64,000 nucleotides of DNA from Amycolatopsis sp. cg9 (GTDB taxonomy: Bacteria; Actinomycetota; Actinomycetes; Mycobacteriales; Pseudonocardiaceae), in NCBI RefSeq assembly GCF_041346945.1, contig NZ_CP166850.1, positions 6,370,501 through 6,434,500 of the forward strand. Reading direction: 5' to 3'. Below are positions 37,982 through 46,953 of this stretch, one piece after another. The translations under genes and the position numbers were made by a program. The first letter of the stretch is position 1. Each line of letters starts with the position of its first letter. The notes beneath the pieces were generated by a model that worked only from the letters and a program-made list of their open reading frames with translations, searched no databases and was not told where the DNA came from.

Positions 37982-37995
37982 TGGGAGCGCTCTCA
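37982..37995. promoter_or_regulatory. CebR-like operator TGGGAGCGCTCTCA
   Basis: Identical to the box at 35693. Placed in the promoter region of the minus-strand GH12 gene, within the 236-bp GH12-GH9 divergent gap. Confidence 0.7.
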
Positions 37996-38134
37996 GCATG
38001 AATCGAATCCGATGAAACCACAGCGGAACCGCGAGGCAAAGGGGGTGACCGTGATCAATTTTCGAACTGGCGCCGTCGCGGTCGGTCGCCGGGTGATTGC
38101 CAAGGGTGTGCCGCGGTGGTTACAGTCCTCCGAC

Positions 38135-38148
38135 TGGGAGCGCTCCCA
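38135..38148. promoter_or_regulatory. CebR consensus operator TGGGAGCGCTCCCA
   Basis: Perfect 14-bp palindrome, 25 bp upstream of the GH9 cellulase start, overlapping the probable transcription start region. It matches the known Streptomyces CebR site exactly. Confidence 0.8.
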
Positions 38149-38172
38149 AACTCGACGACGAGGAGAGGGCGA

Positions 38173-41028
38173 ATGCGGGCGAGGAAAACGCTGGCCGTAC
38201 TGGCCGCCGCGGTGCTGGGGCTGACGGCGGGCGCCGTGCCCGCGTCCGCCGCGGACTACGAGCGGCTGCTCAACGGCACCTTCGACAGCGGCAGCGCCGA
38301 TCCCTGGTGGGCCGGTTCGGGAACGACCGCCCGGGTCACCGGCGGGGAGTTCTGCACCGCCGTCACCGGGGGCACGGCCAACGGCTACGACGCGCTGTCC
38401 GGCCAGAACGGCGTGCCCTTCGAAGCCGGGCAGCCCTACACCCTGGCGTTCGACGCGCACGCGACGACCACCCAGCAGATCTCCGCCGTCGCCGGGGAAG
38501 CCGTTTCACCCTACCGGCAGATCTCGCGCACCGATCTGACGGTCACGCCCGCGAAGCAGCACTTCACCGTCACCTTCACGTCCACTTTGGACTTCCCGAA
38601 CGCCGGGAACGGGCAGCTGGCGTTCTGGTTCGGCGGCCAGGCCGCGGACAACACCGTGTGCCTGGACAACATTTCGCTCATCGGCGGTGTCGTCCCGCCC
38701 GGCGGCCTCCCGCCGACCAGCGGCATCCGGGTGAACCAGGAGAGCTACGTCCCCGGCCTGCCCAAGCGGGCCACCGTGATCAGCGACGCGACCAGCCCGC
38801 TGACGTGGACGCTGAAGAACTCGGCCGGCGCCGCGGTCGCCACCGGGCAGACCCGGCCGCGCGGTGCGGACGCCGCCTCCGGCGAGAAGGTGCACGAGAT
38901 CGACTTCTCCGCCTACGAAACCCAGGGCAGCGGCTACACCCTGACCGTCGGCGCGGAAACCAGCTTCCCGTTCGCCATCGCCGCGGACGGGCTGAAGCAG
39001 CTGCGCTACGACTCGCTGGCGTTCTTCTACCACCAGCGCAGCGGGATCGCGATCGACGCCCAGTACGCCGGTGCCGCCTACGCGCGACCGGCGGGACACG
39101 TCAACGTGGCACCGAACCAGGGCGACGACCGCGTTCCCTGCCGCGCGGACCTGAACTGCGGCTACACCCTCGACGTCCGCGGCGGCTGGTACGACGCGGG
39201 CGACCACGGCAAGTACGTCGTCAACGGCGGGATCGCCGCGTGGCAGCTGCTCGACGAGTACGAGCGGGCGCTGCGCGTGGGCGACGCGAGCGCGCTGGGC
39301 GATGGCAAGCTCGCCATCCCCGAGCGCGCCAACGGCGTGCCCGACATCCTGGACGAAGCCCGCTGGGAAGTCGACTTCCTGCTCGCAATGCAGGTCCCGG
39401 ACGGCCAGCCGGACGCGGGCATGGTGCACCACAAGATCCACGACGCGCAGTGGACGTCCCTGCCGACGCGGCCCGACCAGGACAGCCAGCCGCGCCGGCT
39501 GTCGCCGCCGAGCACGGCCGCCACGCTCAACACGGCGGCGGTCGCGGCGCAGGCCTCCCGGTTGTGGCGGACCCTCGACCCGGCGTACTCGGCGAAGCTG
39601 CTCGCCGCGGCCGAAAAGGCCTACGCGGCGGCGAAAGCCAACCCGGGCAAGCTCGCCGACCCGAACGACGGCACCGGCGGCGGCACCTACAGCGACACCA
39701 CCGTGACCGACGAGTTCTACTGGGCGGCCGCGGAGTTGTTCGCCACCACGGGGAAGAGCGCCTACCGCGGCGACGTCACCGGCTCCGCGCTCTACCGCGG
39801 CGCCAGTTTCTCCGCCCACGGCTTCGACTGGGCTTCGACGGGCGCGCTCGGCGACATCACCCTGGCCCTGGTGCCCACCGACCTGCCCGCGGCGGACGTC
39901 ACGGCGATCAAGACGGCGATCACCACGACCGCCGACAGCCACCTGGCGCAGATCGGCACCATGGGGTACCCGGCGCCGTACCGCACCGCCGACGGCACGT
40001 ACGAATGGGGATCCAACGGCCTGGTCGCCAACAACGGCGTCGTGCTCGCTCTGGCGTACGACTTCACCAAGCAGGACAAGTACCGCGACGGCGCGTTCGC
40101 GGCCATGGACTACCTGCTGGGCCGCAACCCCGCGAACTACTCCTACGTCGCCGGCCACGGCGACCAGCCGGTGCGCAACGTGCACCACCGGTTCTGGGCG
40201 CACCAGCTGGACGCGGCGCTGCCGACCGCCCCGCCCGGCGCGCTGTCCGGCGGGCCGAACAGCGGTCTGCAGGACCCGACCGCGGCCCGCCTGCTCGCCG
40301 GCTGCGCGCCCCAGCGCTGCTTCGTCGACGACATCCAGGCGTACTCGGTGAACGAGGTCGCGATCAACTGGAACTCGGCGCTGGCCTGGCTGGCCGGCTG
40401 GACGGCGGAGAAGTCCCCGTCCGGCGCGGACACCACGGCCCCGACCGCACCGGGCGCGCCCGCCGTGTCCGCGGTCTCGGCCACCGGCGCGACGCTGACC
40501 TGGCCGGCGGCGGCCGACCCGGAAAGCGGCGTCGCGGGCTACGACGTCGTCAGCGTGAGCGGCCCGGCCCGCACGGTGCTCGCCACCGTCGCCGGGACGA
40601 CCGCGACGCTGACCGGGCTGACCCCGTCGACCGCCTACAGCGTGGTCGTCGTGGCGCGCAACGGAACCGGCCTGAGCTCGCCGGATTCGCCCGCGGCGCG
40701 GTTCACGACGCCCGCGGCGGGCGGCTGCGCGGTCACCTACTCGGCGAACACCTGGAACGGCGGCTTCACGGCGACGGTGAACCTGACCAACACCGGCACC
40801 ACGGCGTGGCCGGCGTGGACGCTGAAGTTTTCCTTCCCCGGCACCCAGAAGGTGACGCAGGGCTGGTCGGCGACGTGGGCGCAGTCGGGCGCGGACGTGA
40901 CCGCCACGGCCTTGCCGTGGAACGGCTCGGTGGCCCCGGGCCGGTCGGTGGCGATCGGGTTCAACGGGAGCTACAGCGGGAGCAACGCGAACCCGGCGGC
41001 GTTCACGGTGAACGGGACGGCCTGTTAA
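38173..41028 (+). CDS. Secreted multidomain cellulase, GH9 (CBM4/9-like, Ig-like, GH9, FN3, CBM2)
   Basis: 951 residues from ATG 38173 (GAGGAGAGGGCGA precedes). Order: signal peptide (1-28); carbohydrate-binding jelly roll beginning YERLLNGTFDSGSADPWW (about 30-175); Ig-like domain SGIRVNQESYVPG (about 180-265); GH9 (alpha/alpha)6 barrel with GGWYDAGDHGKYV (Asp pair, about 337), YLLGRNPANYSYVAGHG and VNEVAINWNSALAW (acid Glu, about 730); FN3 (TAPGAPAVSAVSATGATLTW, about 757-850); CBM2 (GCAVTYSANTWNGGF to the final Cys). A processive-endoglucanase layout. Regulated by the CebR box just upstream. The stop overlaps a convergent LysR by 4 bp. Confidence 0.94.
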   Translation: MRARKTLAVLAAAVLGLTAGAVPASAADYERLLNGTFDSGSADPWWAGSGTTARVTGGEFCTAVTGGTANGYDALSGQNGVPFEAGQPYTLAFDAHATTTQQISAVAGEAVSPYRQISRTDLTVTPAKQHFTVTFTSTLDFPNAGNGQLAFWFGGQAADNTVCLDNISLIGGVVPPGGLPPTSGIRVNQESYVPGLPKRATVISDATSPLTWTLKNSAGAAVATGQTRPRGADAASGEKVHEIDFSAYETQGSGYTLTVGAETSFPFAIAADGLKQLRYDSLAFFYHQRSGIAIDAQYAGAAYARPAGHVNVAPNQGDDRVPCRADLNCGYTLDVRGGWYDAGDHGKYVVNGGIAAWQLLDEYERALRVGDASALGDGKLAIPERANGVPDILDEARWEVDFLLAMQVPDGQPDAGMVHHKIHDAQWTSLPTRPDQDSQPRRLSPPSTAATLNTAAVAAQASRLWRTLDPAYSAKLLAAAEKAYAAAKANPGKLADPNDGTGGGTYSDTTVTDEFYWAAAELFATTGKSAYRGDVTGSALYRGASFSAHGFDWASTGALGDITLALVPTDLPAADVTAIKTAITTTADSHLAQIGTMGYPAPYRTADGTYEWGSNGLVANNGVVLALAYDFTKQDKYRDGAFAAMDYLLGRNPANYSYVAGHGDQPVRNVHHRFWAHQLDAALPTAPPGALSGGPNSGLQDPTAARLLAGCAPQRCFVDDIQAYSVNEVAINWNSALAWLAGWTAEKSPSGADTTAPTAPGAPAVSAVSATGATLTWPAAADPESGVAGYDVVSVSGPARTVLATVAGTTATLTGLTPSTAYSVVVVARNGTGLSSPDSPAARFTTPAAGGCAVTYSANTWNGGFTATVNLTNTGTTAWPAWTLKFSFPGTQKVTQGWSATWAQSGADVTATALPWNGSVAPGRSVAIGFNGSYSGSNANPAAFTVNGTAC

Positions 41029-41939
41029 TCCGCGCTCGCGTGCGGGTCGTCCGCGGGCAGCCACCCGTTCCCGGTGTCCAGCCCGAGTGAACCGACGTCC
41101 CGCGTCAGCGCCGCGAGCACGCCGCGGACCGCCGCGCTGCTCTCGTCCCGGCGGGACACCAGGGACCACGTCCAGAACGGCGCCGGGTCCACCACCGGGC
41201 GCCGCGCGAGGTCCGGCGGGACCGGAGCCGTCTGGCCCTTGGGCGAGTTCAGGACCGGGCGGCCGAGCTTGCGGACGTGGTCGAAGAACGCCGGGCCGGT
41301 GATGCCGCCGTCGTGGGTGCGAACGACCTTCGCGCCCACGGCGGCGGCGAACTCCTCGGCGAAGGCGTTCCAGGACGCCCAGCTCGCCGTGTCCGCGTCC
41401 ACCAGCACGACCGTGTCCGCCGCGCGGACCGGGGCGGTGCCGGTACCGATCGCGTGCAGGCGGTCCGCGCCGATCAGGTGCCCTTCGAGGTCGTGCTCGG
41501 CCAGGTCGGCCGCGCGGGCCCAGCCGATGGCCAGGTCGATGCTGCCGTCGGCGACGCGGCGCAGCTGGGCGTGCGAGGGCAGCACCCACGTGTCGACGTG
41601 CAGCTGCGCCACGCCCGCCACGCGGTCGAGCAGATCGGCGGGGCGCCAGTTGACGTACCCGAGCCGCACCGGTTCGGTCGCGGCGAAGCCCGCCGCCGAG
41701 CGGCGCAGGTCGTCCGCCTGCTCCAGCAGCGCGCGGATCCGGGGCAGCAGCGCCTCCCCACAGCCGGTGAGCGACACCGAACGGCGGTCGCGGTCGAAGA
41801 GGCGGACGCCCAGGTCCCGTTCCAGCGCCTTGATCTGCTGGGACAGCGACGGTCCCGCGATGTGCAGCCGCTCCGCGGCCCGGCCGAAGTTCAGTTCCGT
41901 GGCGACGGCCACGAAGTACCGAAGCTGGCGTAGCTCCAT
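41025..41939 (-). CDS. LysR-family transcriptional regulator
   Basis: 304 residues. HTH residues 16-62 (LNFGRAAERLHIAGPSLSQQI), effector domain afterwards. Divergent from the SDR at 42060; the gap holds TGGGAG-N7-CTCCCA (41958-41976), an inverted repeat that could be its site. It is tail-to-tail with the GH9 gene, so it is not obviously connected to cellulose use. Confidence 0.9.
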   Translation of the reverse strand: MELRQLRYFVAVATELNFGRAAERLHIAGPSLSQQIKALERDLGVRLFDRDRRSVSLTGCGEALLPRIRALLEQADDLRRSAAGFAATEPVRLGYVNWRPADLLDRVAGVAQLHVDTWVLPSHAQLRRVADGSIDLAIGWARAADLAEHDLEGHLIGADRLHAIGTGTAPVRAADTVVLVDADTASWASWNAFAEEFAAAVGAKVVRTHDGGITGPAFFDHVRKLGRPVLNSPKGQTAPVPPDLARRPVVDPAPFWTWSLVSRRDESSAAVRGVLAALTRDVGSLGLDTGNGWLPADDPHASAD

Positions 41940-42059
41940 CCCGGCAGTTTAGTGCGGTGGGAGCGGGCGCCTCCCAGCTGAGAGCGAACCGGTCGTGGCG
42001 GACCCCCGGAGCACGGGCCCACCATCGGCTCAGGACGAAAACCCAGGAGGTCCACAGTC

Positions 42060-42767
42060 ATGAGCACCCGGAAGGTCGCGGTCGTCACCGGCGCTTCGCA
42101 GGGCATCGGCGCGGCGCTGGTCGAGGCGTACCGCAAGCTCGGTTACGCCGTCCTCGCGAATTCGCGGTCCATCACCCCGCCGGGGGACGCCGAAATCCTC
42201 GCCGTCCCGGGCGACATCGCCGATCCCGCCGTCGGCGCCCGCGTCATCGAGCAGGCGCTGGCCACGTTCGGCCGGGTCGACACCCTGGTCAACAACGCCG
42301 GCCTGTTCGTGGCGAAGCCGTTCACCGACTACACCGGCGCCGACTTCGACACGGTCACCGGCGTCAACCTGCGCGGCTTCTTCGACGTCACCCAGCGGGC
42401 CGTCGCCGCCATGCTCGAGAACGGCGGCGGGCACGTCGTCAACGTCACCACCAGCCTCACCGACCACGCCAACAGCTCGGTGCCCTCGGCGCTGGCGTCG
42501 CTGACGAAGGGCGGCCTCAACGCCGTCACGAAGGCGCTGGCGATCGAGTACGCGACGCGCGGGATCCGCGTGAACGCCGTGTCGCCCGGCGTCATCCGCA
42601 CGCCGATGCACCCCGCCGGAACCCACGAGTTCCTGGCGGCGCTGCACCCGGTCGGGCGCATGGGCGACATCGCCGACGTCGTCGGCGCGGTCGCCTACCT
42701 GGAGGGCGCGCCGTTCGTCACCGGCGAGATCCTGCACGTCGACGGCGGCCAGAGCGCGGGCCACTGA
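42060..42767 (+). CDS. SDR-family oxidoreductase with Tyr-to-Ala at the YxxxK site
   Basis: 235 residues. TGASQGIG (residues 11-18) and NNAG in LVNNAGLFVAKPF are intact, Ser is present in VNVTTSLTD, but the active-site helix reads ALASLTKGGL, so the residue four before Lys is Ala. The C-terminal GDIADVVGAVAYLEGA...VTGEILHVDGG is normal. I recall this Tyr-less form as a recurrent actinobacterial subgroup, so it is probably a real variant and not a mutation. It is coupled to the NTF2-like gene by TGATG and controlled presumably by the divergent LysR. Confidence 0.87.
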   Translation: MSTRKVAVVTGASQGIGAALVEAYRKLGYAVLANSRSITPPGDAEILAVPGDIADPAVGARVIEQALATFGRVDTLVNNAGLFVAKPFTDYTGADFDTVTGVNLRGFFDVTQRAVAAMLENGGGHVVNVTTSLTDHANSSVPSALASLTKGGLNAVTKALAIEYATRGIRVNAVSPGVIRTPMHPAGTHEFLAALHPVGRMGDIADVVGAVAYLEGAPFVTGEILHVDGGQSAGH

Positions 42768-43126
42768 TGACCGCCGAAGCGGACGTCCTCACCGGCGTCC
42801 TGGACGAGTGGAAGTCCGCGGTCGACGCGCACGAGCCGGCCCGGGTCGCGGAGTCTTTCACCGAAGACGCCGTTTTCCAGGGCCTGCACCCCTACAGCGT
42901 CGGGCGCGCGGGCGTCGCCGAGTACTACGCCGCGCAGCCGCCGGGCCTGACGGCGGACTACCGGGTCCTGGAGACCCGGCGGCTCGCCGAGGACGTGGTG
43001 CTGGGCTACGTGAGCGTCGACTTCGGCTTCACCGACCGGCCGGTGCTGCCGGTCACCCTCGGCGTCGTGCTCCGCCGCGCCGGCGGCGCCTGGCTCATCG
43101 CGCACTACCAGGTTTCGCGGCGCTGA
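42767..43126 (+). CDS. NTF2-like/SnoaL-type protein
   Basis: 119 residues, one cone-shaped alpha/beta NTF2-like domain: EWKSAVDAHEPARVAESFTEDAVFQG then HPYSVGRAGVAEYYA and an end AGGAWLIAHYQVSRR, typical of DUF4440/SnoaL-like families. Role unknown; likely binds or modifies a small molecule with the coupled SDR. Its 3' end overlaps the convergent crtU by 32 bp. Confidence 0.75.
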   Translation: MTAEADVLTGVLDEWKSAVDAHEPARVAESFTEDAVFQGLHPYSVGRAGVAEYYAAQPPGLTADYRVLETRRLAEDVVLGYVSVDFGFTDRPVLPVTLGVVLRRAGGAWLIAHYQVSRR

Positions 43127-44642
43127 CCGGCCGGGCCGCGAGCCGGTCCAGCAGCGGCAGGCGGCCGCGGTTGGGCACCGTGCGCAGCGGGTGGCCGGCC
43201 AGGCCCCAGCCGCCGAGGAGCTCGTTCGCCGCCGCCCAGCCGGTCGTCGCCGCGCGTTCCATCAGGGCCACCGGGAGGTCGACGCGGATCGCGTCGCCCG
43301 CCAGGACCAGCCCGGGTTCCGGGGTGCGCACCGGCGGCCGGCGGGCGAACCCGCCGACCGGGAACAGCGGGCAGTCCTGCCGCACCAGCGTGATCTCGCC
43401 CAGCACCCGGGCCGCCGCGGTCTCGGGGTAGAGCCGGTGCAGCCGGTCGTCCAGCGCCCGGCTGACGTCTTCGCGGCCGGCCGCGTAGGCGTGCAGCTCC
43501 ACCACGGAGCCGCCGGTGCGCCGGGCCCAGCGGCGGGCCTCGCCCTCGTAGCGGTCCAGGACGCTGATGTTGTCCAGCGGCGGCAGCCCGCCGGTGCCGA
43601 GGAACGCCGGGCGGGCCGCGTCGACGGGCCGGTCGAGCCACAGTCGCCGGACGACGAACGGCGGGGCCGTGCGGAGGTCTTCGACCGCGGCCCGCCACGA
43701 CGGCGTGCCGAGGCCGGGCGAAGCGGCGACGATCCGGCGCAGCCCCGGGACGTCGCAGGCGAGCACGACGGCGTCGAAGCGCTCCCCGTCGATCGCGAAC
43801 CCGGCGCCGTCCCGCCGGATCGCGGCCACCTCGGTGCCGCGGCGGAGATCCGCCCGCCGCTCGGCGAGGTGACCGGCGAGCGGGTCCCACAGCGCCTGCG
43901 GGAACGGCTCGGCCGGGACGTCGAAGAGCAGGCCTTCGGCCGACCCGAGGAAGTACAGGTGGAACATGGTGGCGAGCTCGGCGGCCGAAAGCTCGCCGGG
44001 GTCGGCGAAGAAGCTGCGCGAGAACACTTCGAACGCCAGGTGCCGCGCCGCGGCCGGGAAGTTGATCGCCGCCAGGAACGACGCCGCGTCGAGGTGGTCG
44101 AGCTGGTGGTAGACCCGCGGAACGCTGACCGTCGCCAGTGGCAGCGCCCGCCGCCCGTCCAGGCGCAGCAGGTCGCGGGCGCGGAACGTCGGGCTGCGCA
44201 GCGCGAACGCGAGCGCGTTGACCGGCGGCGTCCGCGGCAGCCCGGCGAAGGTGTCGGTGCGCCCGTGCGGGTCGATCAGCGGGTAGTCGGGGACCGGGGT
44301 GAGCCGGTCCAGGCCCGGGTCGGTGCGGGCCAGGAGCGCGCGCAGGTTGTAGTACTGGCGGAAGAACGCGTGGAAGCCGCGGCTCATCGTCACCGGGGTG
44401 CCGTCGGTGAGCCGGTCCGCCCAGCCGCCGGCGCGGCCGCCCAGGTGGGCTTCGCGCTCGAACAGGGTGACCTCGACACCGCGTTCGGCCAGGCCGGTCG
44501 CCGCGGTGAGCCCGGCGATCCCGCCCCCGACGACGGCGGTGCGCGGGCGGCGGCCCAGCCGCCCCGCGTCGGGGAGCCCGGCGGGCGCGGGGAGGGTCTC
44601 GGCCCGCCGGTCGCGGCCGGTGACACCGGCGTCGCGCCTCAC
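43095..44642 (-). CDS. crtU: Carotene desaturase/methyltransferase (isorenieratene synthase type)
   Basis: 515 residues from GTG 44642, which overlaps the methyltransferase stop. CrtU converts the beta-ionone rings of beta-carotene to aromatic phi rings by desaturation and methyl shift. N-terminal FAD fold TAVVGGGIAGLTAATGLAERG, then EREAHLGGRAGGW; MSRGFHAFFRQYYNLRALL is characteristic of the CrtU branch of amine oxidases; C-terminal PEPGLVLAGDAIRVDLP. It is last of the crt operon, making isorenieratene or a related aromatic carotenoid the likely product. Confidence 0.85.
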   Translation of the reverse strand: MRRDAGVTGRDRRAETLPAPAGLPDAGRLGRRPRTAVVGGGIAGLTAATGLAERGVEVTLFEREAHLGGRAGGWADRLTDGTPVTMSRGFHAFFRQYYNLRALLARTDPGLDRLTPVPDYPLIDPHGRTDTFAGLPRTPPVNALAFALRSPTFRARDLLRLDGRRALPLATVSVPRVYHQLDHLDAASFLAAINFPAAARHLAFEVFSRSFFADPGELSAAELATMFHLYFLGSAEGLLFDVPAEPFPQALWDPLAGHLAERRADLRRGTEVAAIRRDGAGFAIDGERFDAVVLACDVPGLRRIVAASPGLGTPSWRAAVEDLRTAPPFVVRRLWLDRPVDAARPAFLGTGGLPPLDNISVLDRYEGEARRWARRTGGSVVELHAYAAGREDVSRALDDRLHRLYPETAAARVLGEITLVRQDCPLFPVGGFARRPPVRTPEPGLVLAGDAIRVDLPVALMERAATTGWAAANELLGGWGLAGHPLRTVPNRGRLPLLDRLAARPVSAAKPGSAR

Positions 44643-45343
44643 GCCGCGGTGCCCAGTACCGTGTGGACGATCCCGCGGTGCCAGCCCGGCATCGTGCCGG
44701 TGCGGACGTCGGTGAAGCCCGCGGCGGTGAGCCGCGCGCAGAGGTCGCCGACGCCGTCGAAGGCCAGCACGCTGCGGCGCAGGTGCCGGTAGAGCGTGGC
44801 GTCCCCGGTGGCGAGCCGGCCGGCCGGGATGACGATCGCGCCGCACACCGCGTTCCACACCGCGCGCGAGCGGCGGGAGTCGCGCACCGAGTACTCGTGC
44901 AGCGCGAGCACCCCGCCGGGCCGGAGCCGCCCGCGCAGGGTGCGCAGGGTGGCGTCGGGGTCGGCGACGTTGCGCAGCAGGTACGCGGCGAGGATCGCGT
45001 CGAACGGGCCGTCGGCGGCGGACAGCTCCTCGACCGGGACGTGCCGGAAGTCCACTGTGGACGGCCAGGTCTTCGCCCGCGCGCGGGCGAGCATCGAGGC
45101 GGAGGCGTCGATCGCGGTGACGCGCGCGGCCGGGGCGGTGGCGAGCAGGGCCGCGGTGGACGCGCCGGTGCCGCACCCGGCGTCGAGGACCCGCTGCGCG
45201 GAGCCGCCGTCGAGCAGGCGGCGCGCCGAGATGCGGAGGTCGCGGTGGTAGCCGGGGTTCAGCCCGACGAGCCGGTCGTAGGACGCGGCGCCCGCGTCGA
45301 ACGCCGCCGGCACCTCGGCGCGGGGCAGGCCGTTGCCTTTCAT
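44639..45343 (-). CDS. crtT: SAM-dependent methyltransferase of the carotenoid cluster
   Basis: 234 residues. UbiE/COQ5-like fold: AAFDAGAASYDRLVGLNPGYH, SAM motif I VLDAGCGTGAST, motif ILAAYLLRNVADPDATLR. Streptomyces griseus clusters have a methyltransferase named CrtT at the same place; the name is by position. Its substrate is uncertain; it may act on the carotenoid or a quinone. Overlaps both neighbours by 4 bp. Confidence 0.8.
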   Translation of the reverse strand: MKGNGLPRAEVPAAFDAGAASYDRLVGLNPGYHRDLRISARRLLDGGSAQRVLDAGCGTGASTAALLATAPAARVTAIDASASMLARARAKTWPSTVDFRHVPVEELSAADGPFDAILAAYLLRNVADPDATLRTLRGRLRPGGVLALHEYSVRDSRRSRAVWNAVCGAIVIPAGRLATGDATLYRHLRRSVLAFDGVGDLCARLTAAGFTDVRTGTMPGWHRGIVHTVLGTAA

Positions 45344-45657
45344 GCACTGTCCTTTCGCGACTTCCCGCGCTCCCACAGGAGCAGGACCGCGGTGACGAGG
45401 GCGTAGCCGAAGAGGAAGTCCTCCACGGGGATGTCCCAGGGGAACCGCCAGCCGGTGATCCCGCCGGGGGAGTACCGCACGATCGGTGCCGAGAGCTTGG
45501 TCAGCCAGCCGTCCACCGGGATCTGGAAGGCCACCACGATCGCCATCGTGACCCAGTAGGCGGGCCGCCGGAACAACCCGGTGCGCAGCGCGAGAAGCTC
45601 CGCCGCGACGACCGCGAGCACGGCGGCGACGGCGGGAACGGTGTAGCCCCACGGCAT
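45340..45657 (-). CDS. crtYd: Lycopene cyclase subunit (CrtYd)
   Basis: 105 residues, three membrane helices. The motif FPWDIPVEDFLFGYAL near the C-terminus is the catalytic element of heterodimeric lycopene beta-cyclases. It works with CrtYc to cyclise lycopene to beta-carotene. ATG 45657 overlaps the crtYc stop; the two separate short genes are normal for actinobacteria and not a frameshift. Confidence 0.88.
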   Translation of the reverse strand: MPWGYTVPAVAAVLAVVAAELLALRTGLFRRPAYWVTMAIVVAFQIPVDGWLTKLSAPIVRYSPGGITGWRFPWDIPVEDFLFGYALVTAVLLLWERGKSRKDSA

Positions 45658-46013
45658 CAGCCGCGCACCTTCCGCCGGCCGGCCCGGGCCCGCGTCAGCC
45701 GCCGCAGCAGCTGCCCGGTCAGGCCGACCGCTTCGTAGGTCAGCACCCCGCAGACCGGGATCACGACGAAGAACAGGACCTCTTCCAGCGGGATCCCGAA
45801 CGGCGCGCGCACGCCGGAGACGAACGCCGGGTCGAAGTCCCAGACGCCGGCCGCGATGGCCGCGGCGTCCCAGACCAGGAAGATCGCGGCCACCGGGAGC
45901 ACCGCGCGGGCCAGCCGGGCCGGCCGGCGGTAGACCCGCGAACCCGCCAGCTCCAGCGGCAGCGTGACCACCACGCAGGCCAGGAGGACGAGCAGGTATT
46001 CCGCGCGGCCCAC
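45657..46013 (-). CDS. crtYc: Lycopene cyclase subunit (CrtYc)
   Basis: 118 residues, three membrane helices, with RAPFGIPLEEVLFFVVIPVCGVL, the PxEE-type motif pairing with the PVEDF of CrtYd. GTG 46013 follows the crtB stop by one base. Confidence 0.88.
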   Translation of the reverse strand: MGRAEYLLVLLACVVVTLPLELAGSRVYRRPARLARAVLPVAAIFLVWDAAAIAAGVWDFDPAFVSGVRAPFGIPLEEVLFFVVIPVCGVLTYEAVGLTGQLLRRLTRARAGRRKVRG

Positions 46014-46014
46014 G

Positions 46015-46953
46015 TCAGGCCACCGCCCGCCGCCGGGCCCACTGCGCGCGGACGAGCGCGTCGCAGGCGGCGATCAGCCGCCGGTGCTTCGGCACCCGGG
46101 CGCGGCCCGCGAAGACGTTGTACCCGGCGGCTTCTATGCGGTCGAGGATGCCGCCGTAGAGGACGAACGCCGTCCCGACGCACGGGCGCGACGCCGGGTG
46201 CAGCATGGCGATGCCCGGCTCCGCTTCGGCGTAGACCCGGCGGGTGCGCTCGACCTGGGCGGCGAGCGCGCGGCGGACCGGCGGGTCGACCCCGCGGGTG
46301 CGGGCGCACCAGCGGAGCCGGTCGCGGTCGACGCCGTCCGCGGCCAGTTCGTCGGCGGGCAGGTAGACCCGGCCGCGGTCGAGGTCCTCGGCGACGTCGC
46401 GCAGGAAGTTGGTCAGCTGGAAGGCCTTCCCGAGGGCGGCGGCGCGCGGGGCGGCCTCCGCGCGGGGGACGACGGTGCCGAGCACCGGCAGCACCTGCAG
46501 CCCGATGACCTCGGCCGAGCCGTGCACGTACTCGTCGAGGGCGGCCCGGGTCGGGTAGCCGGTGACGGTGAGGTCCATCCGCATCGAGGCGAAGAACGCG
46601 CGGAAGTGCGCTTCGTCGATGGCGTACCGGGTCGCGGTGTCGATCACGGCCGCGCGCAGCGGGTCTTCGCTGTGCCCGGCGGAAAGTTCGCCGAGGAAGC
46701 GGTCTTCGGTGGCGCGCAGCGCGGCGGCGATCGACTCCGGGGTGGCGCCGGCCGGCGGTTCGTCGACCACGTCGTCGACCCAGCGCGCGAACCCGTAGAG
46801 CGCGTGGACGGCGGGGCGCTGCGCGGGCGAGAGCAGGCGGGTGGCGAGGAAGTAGGTCCGCCCGTGGCGGGCGTTGAGCTCCCGGCACCGCTGGTAGGCC
46901 AGCCGCAGCCGGGCGCCGGTGATGCCGGCGGCGTCGAGTTCCCGGCGGGTCAT
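46015..46953 (-). CDS. crtB: Phytoene synthase
   Basis: 312 residues. Condenses two GGPP to phytoene. Two Asp-rich motifs: [14 protein letters not shown] (about residue 53-66) and [23 protein letters not shown] 46953 overlaps the crtI stop by 4 bp. Length and motifs are standard. Confidence 0.94.
   Translation of the reverse strand: MTRRELDAAGITGARLRLAYQRCRELNARHGRTYFLATRLLSPAQRPAVHALYGFARWVDDVVDEPPAGATPESIAAALRATEDRFLGELSAGHSEDPLRAAVIDTATRYAIDEAHFRAFFASMRMDLTVTGYPTRAALDEYVHGSAEVIGLQVLPVLGTVVPRAEAAPRAAALGKAFQLTNFLRDVAEDLDRGRVYLPADELAADGVDRDRLRWCARTRGVDPPVRRALAAQVERTRRVYAEAEPGIAMLHPASRPCVGTAFVLYGGILDRIEAAGYNVFAGRARVPKHRRLIAACDALVRAQWARRRAVA

Noticed and set aside
41958..41976. TGGGAG-N7-CTCCCA as a CebR site
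   Set aside because: The 7-nt spacer breaks the 14-bp CebR palindrome; it fits a LysR dyad better.
45340..46013. crtYc/crtYd as a frameshifted single gene
   Set aside because: Two short overlapping genes with separate starts are the normal actinobacterial heterodimeric cyclase.
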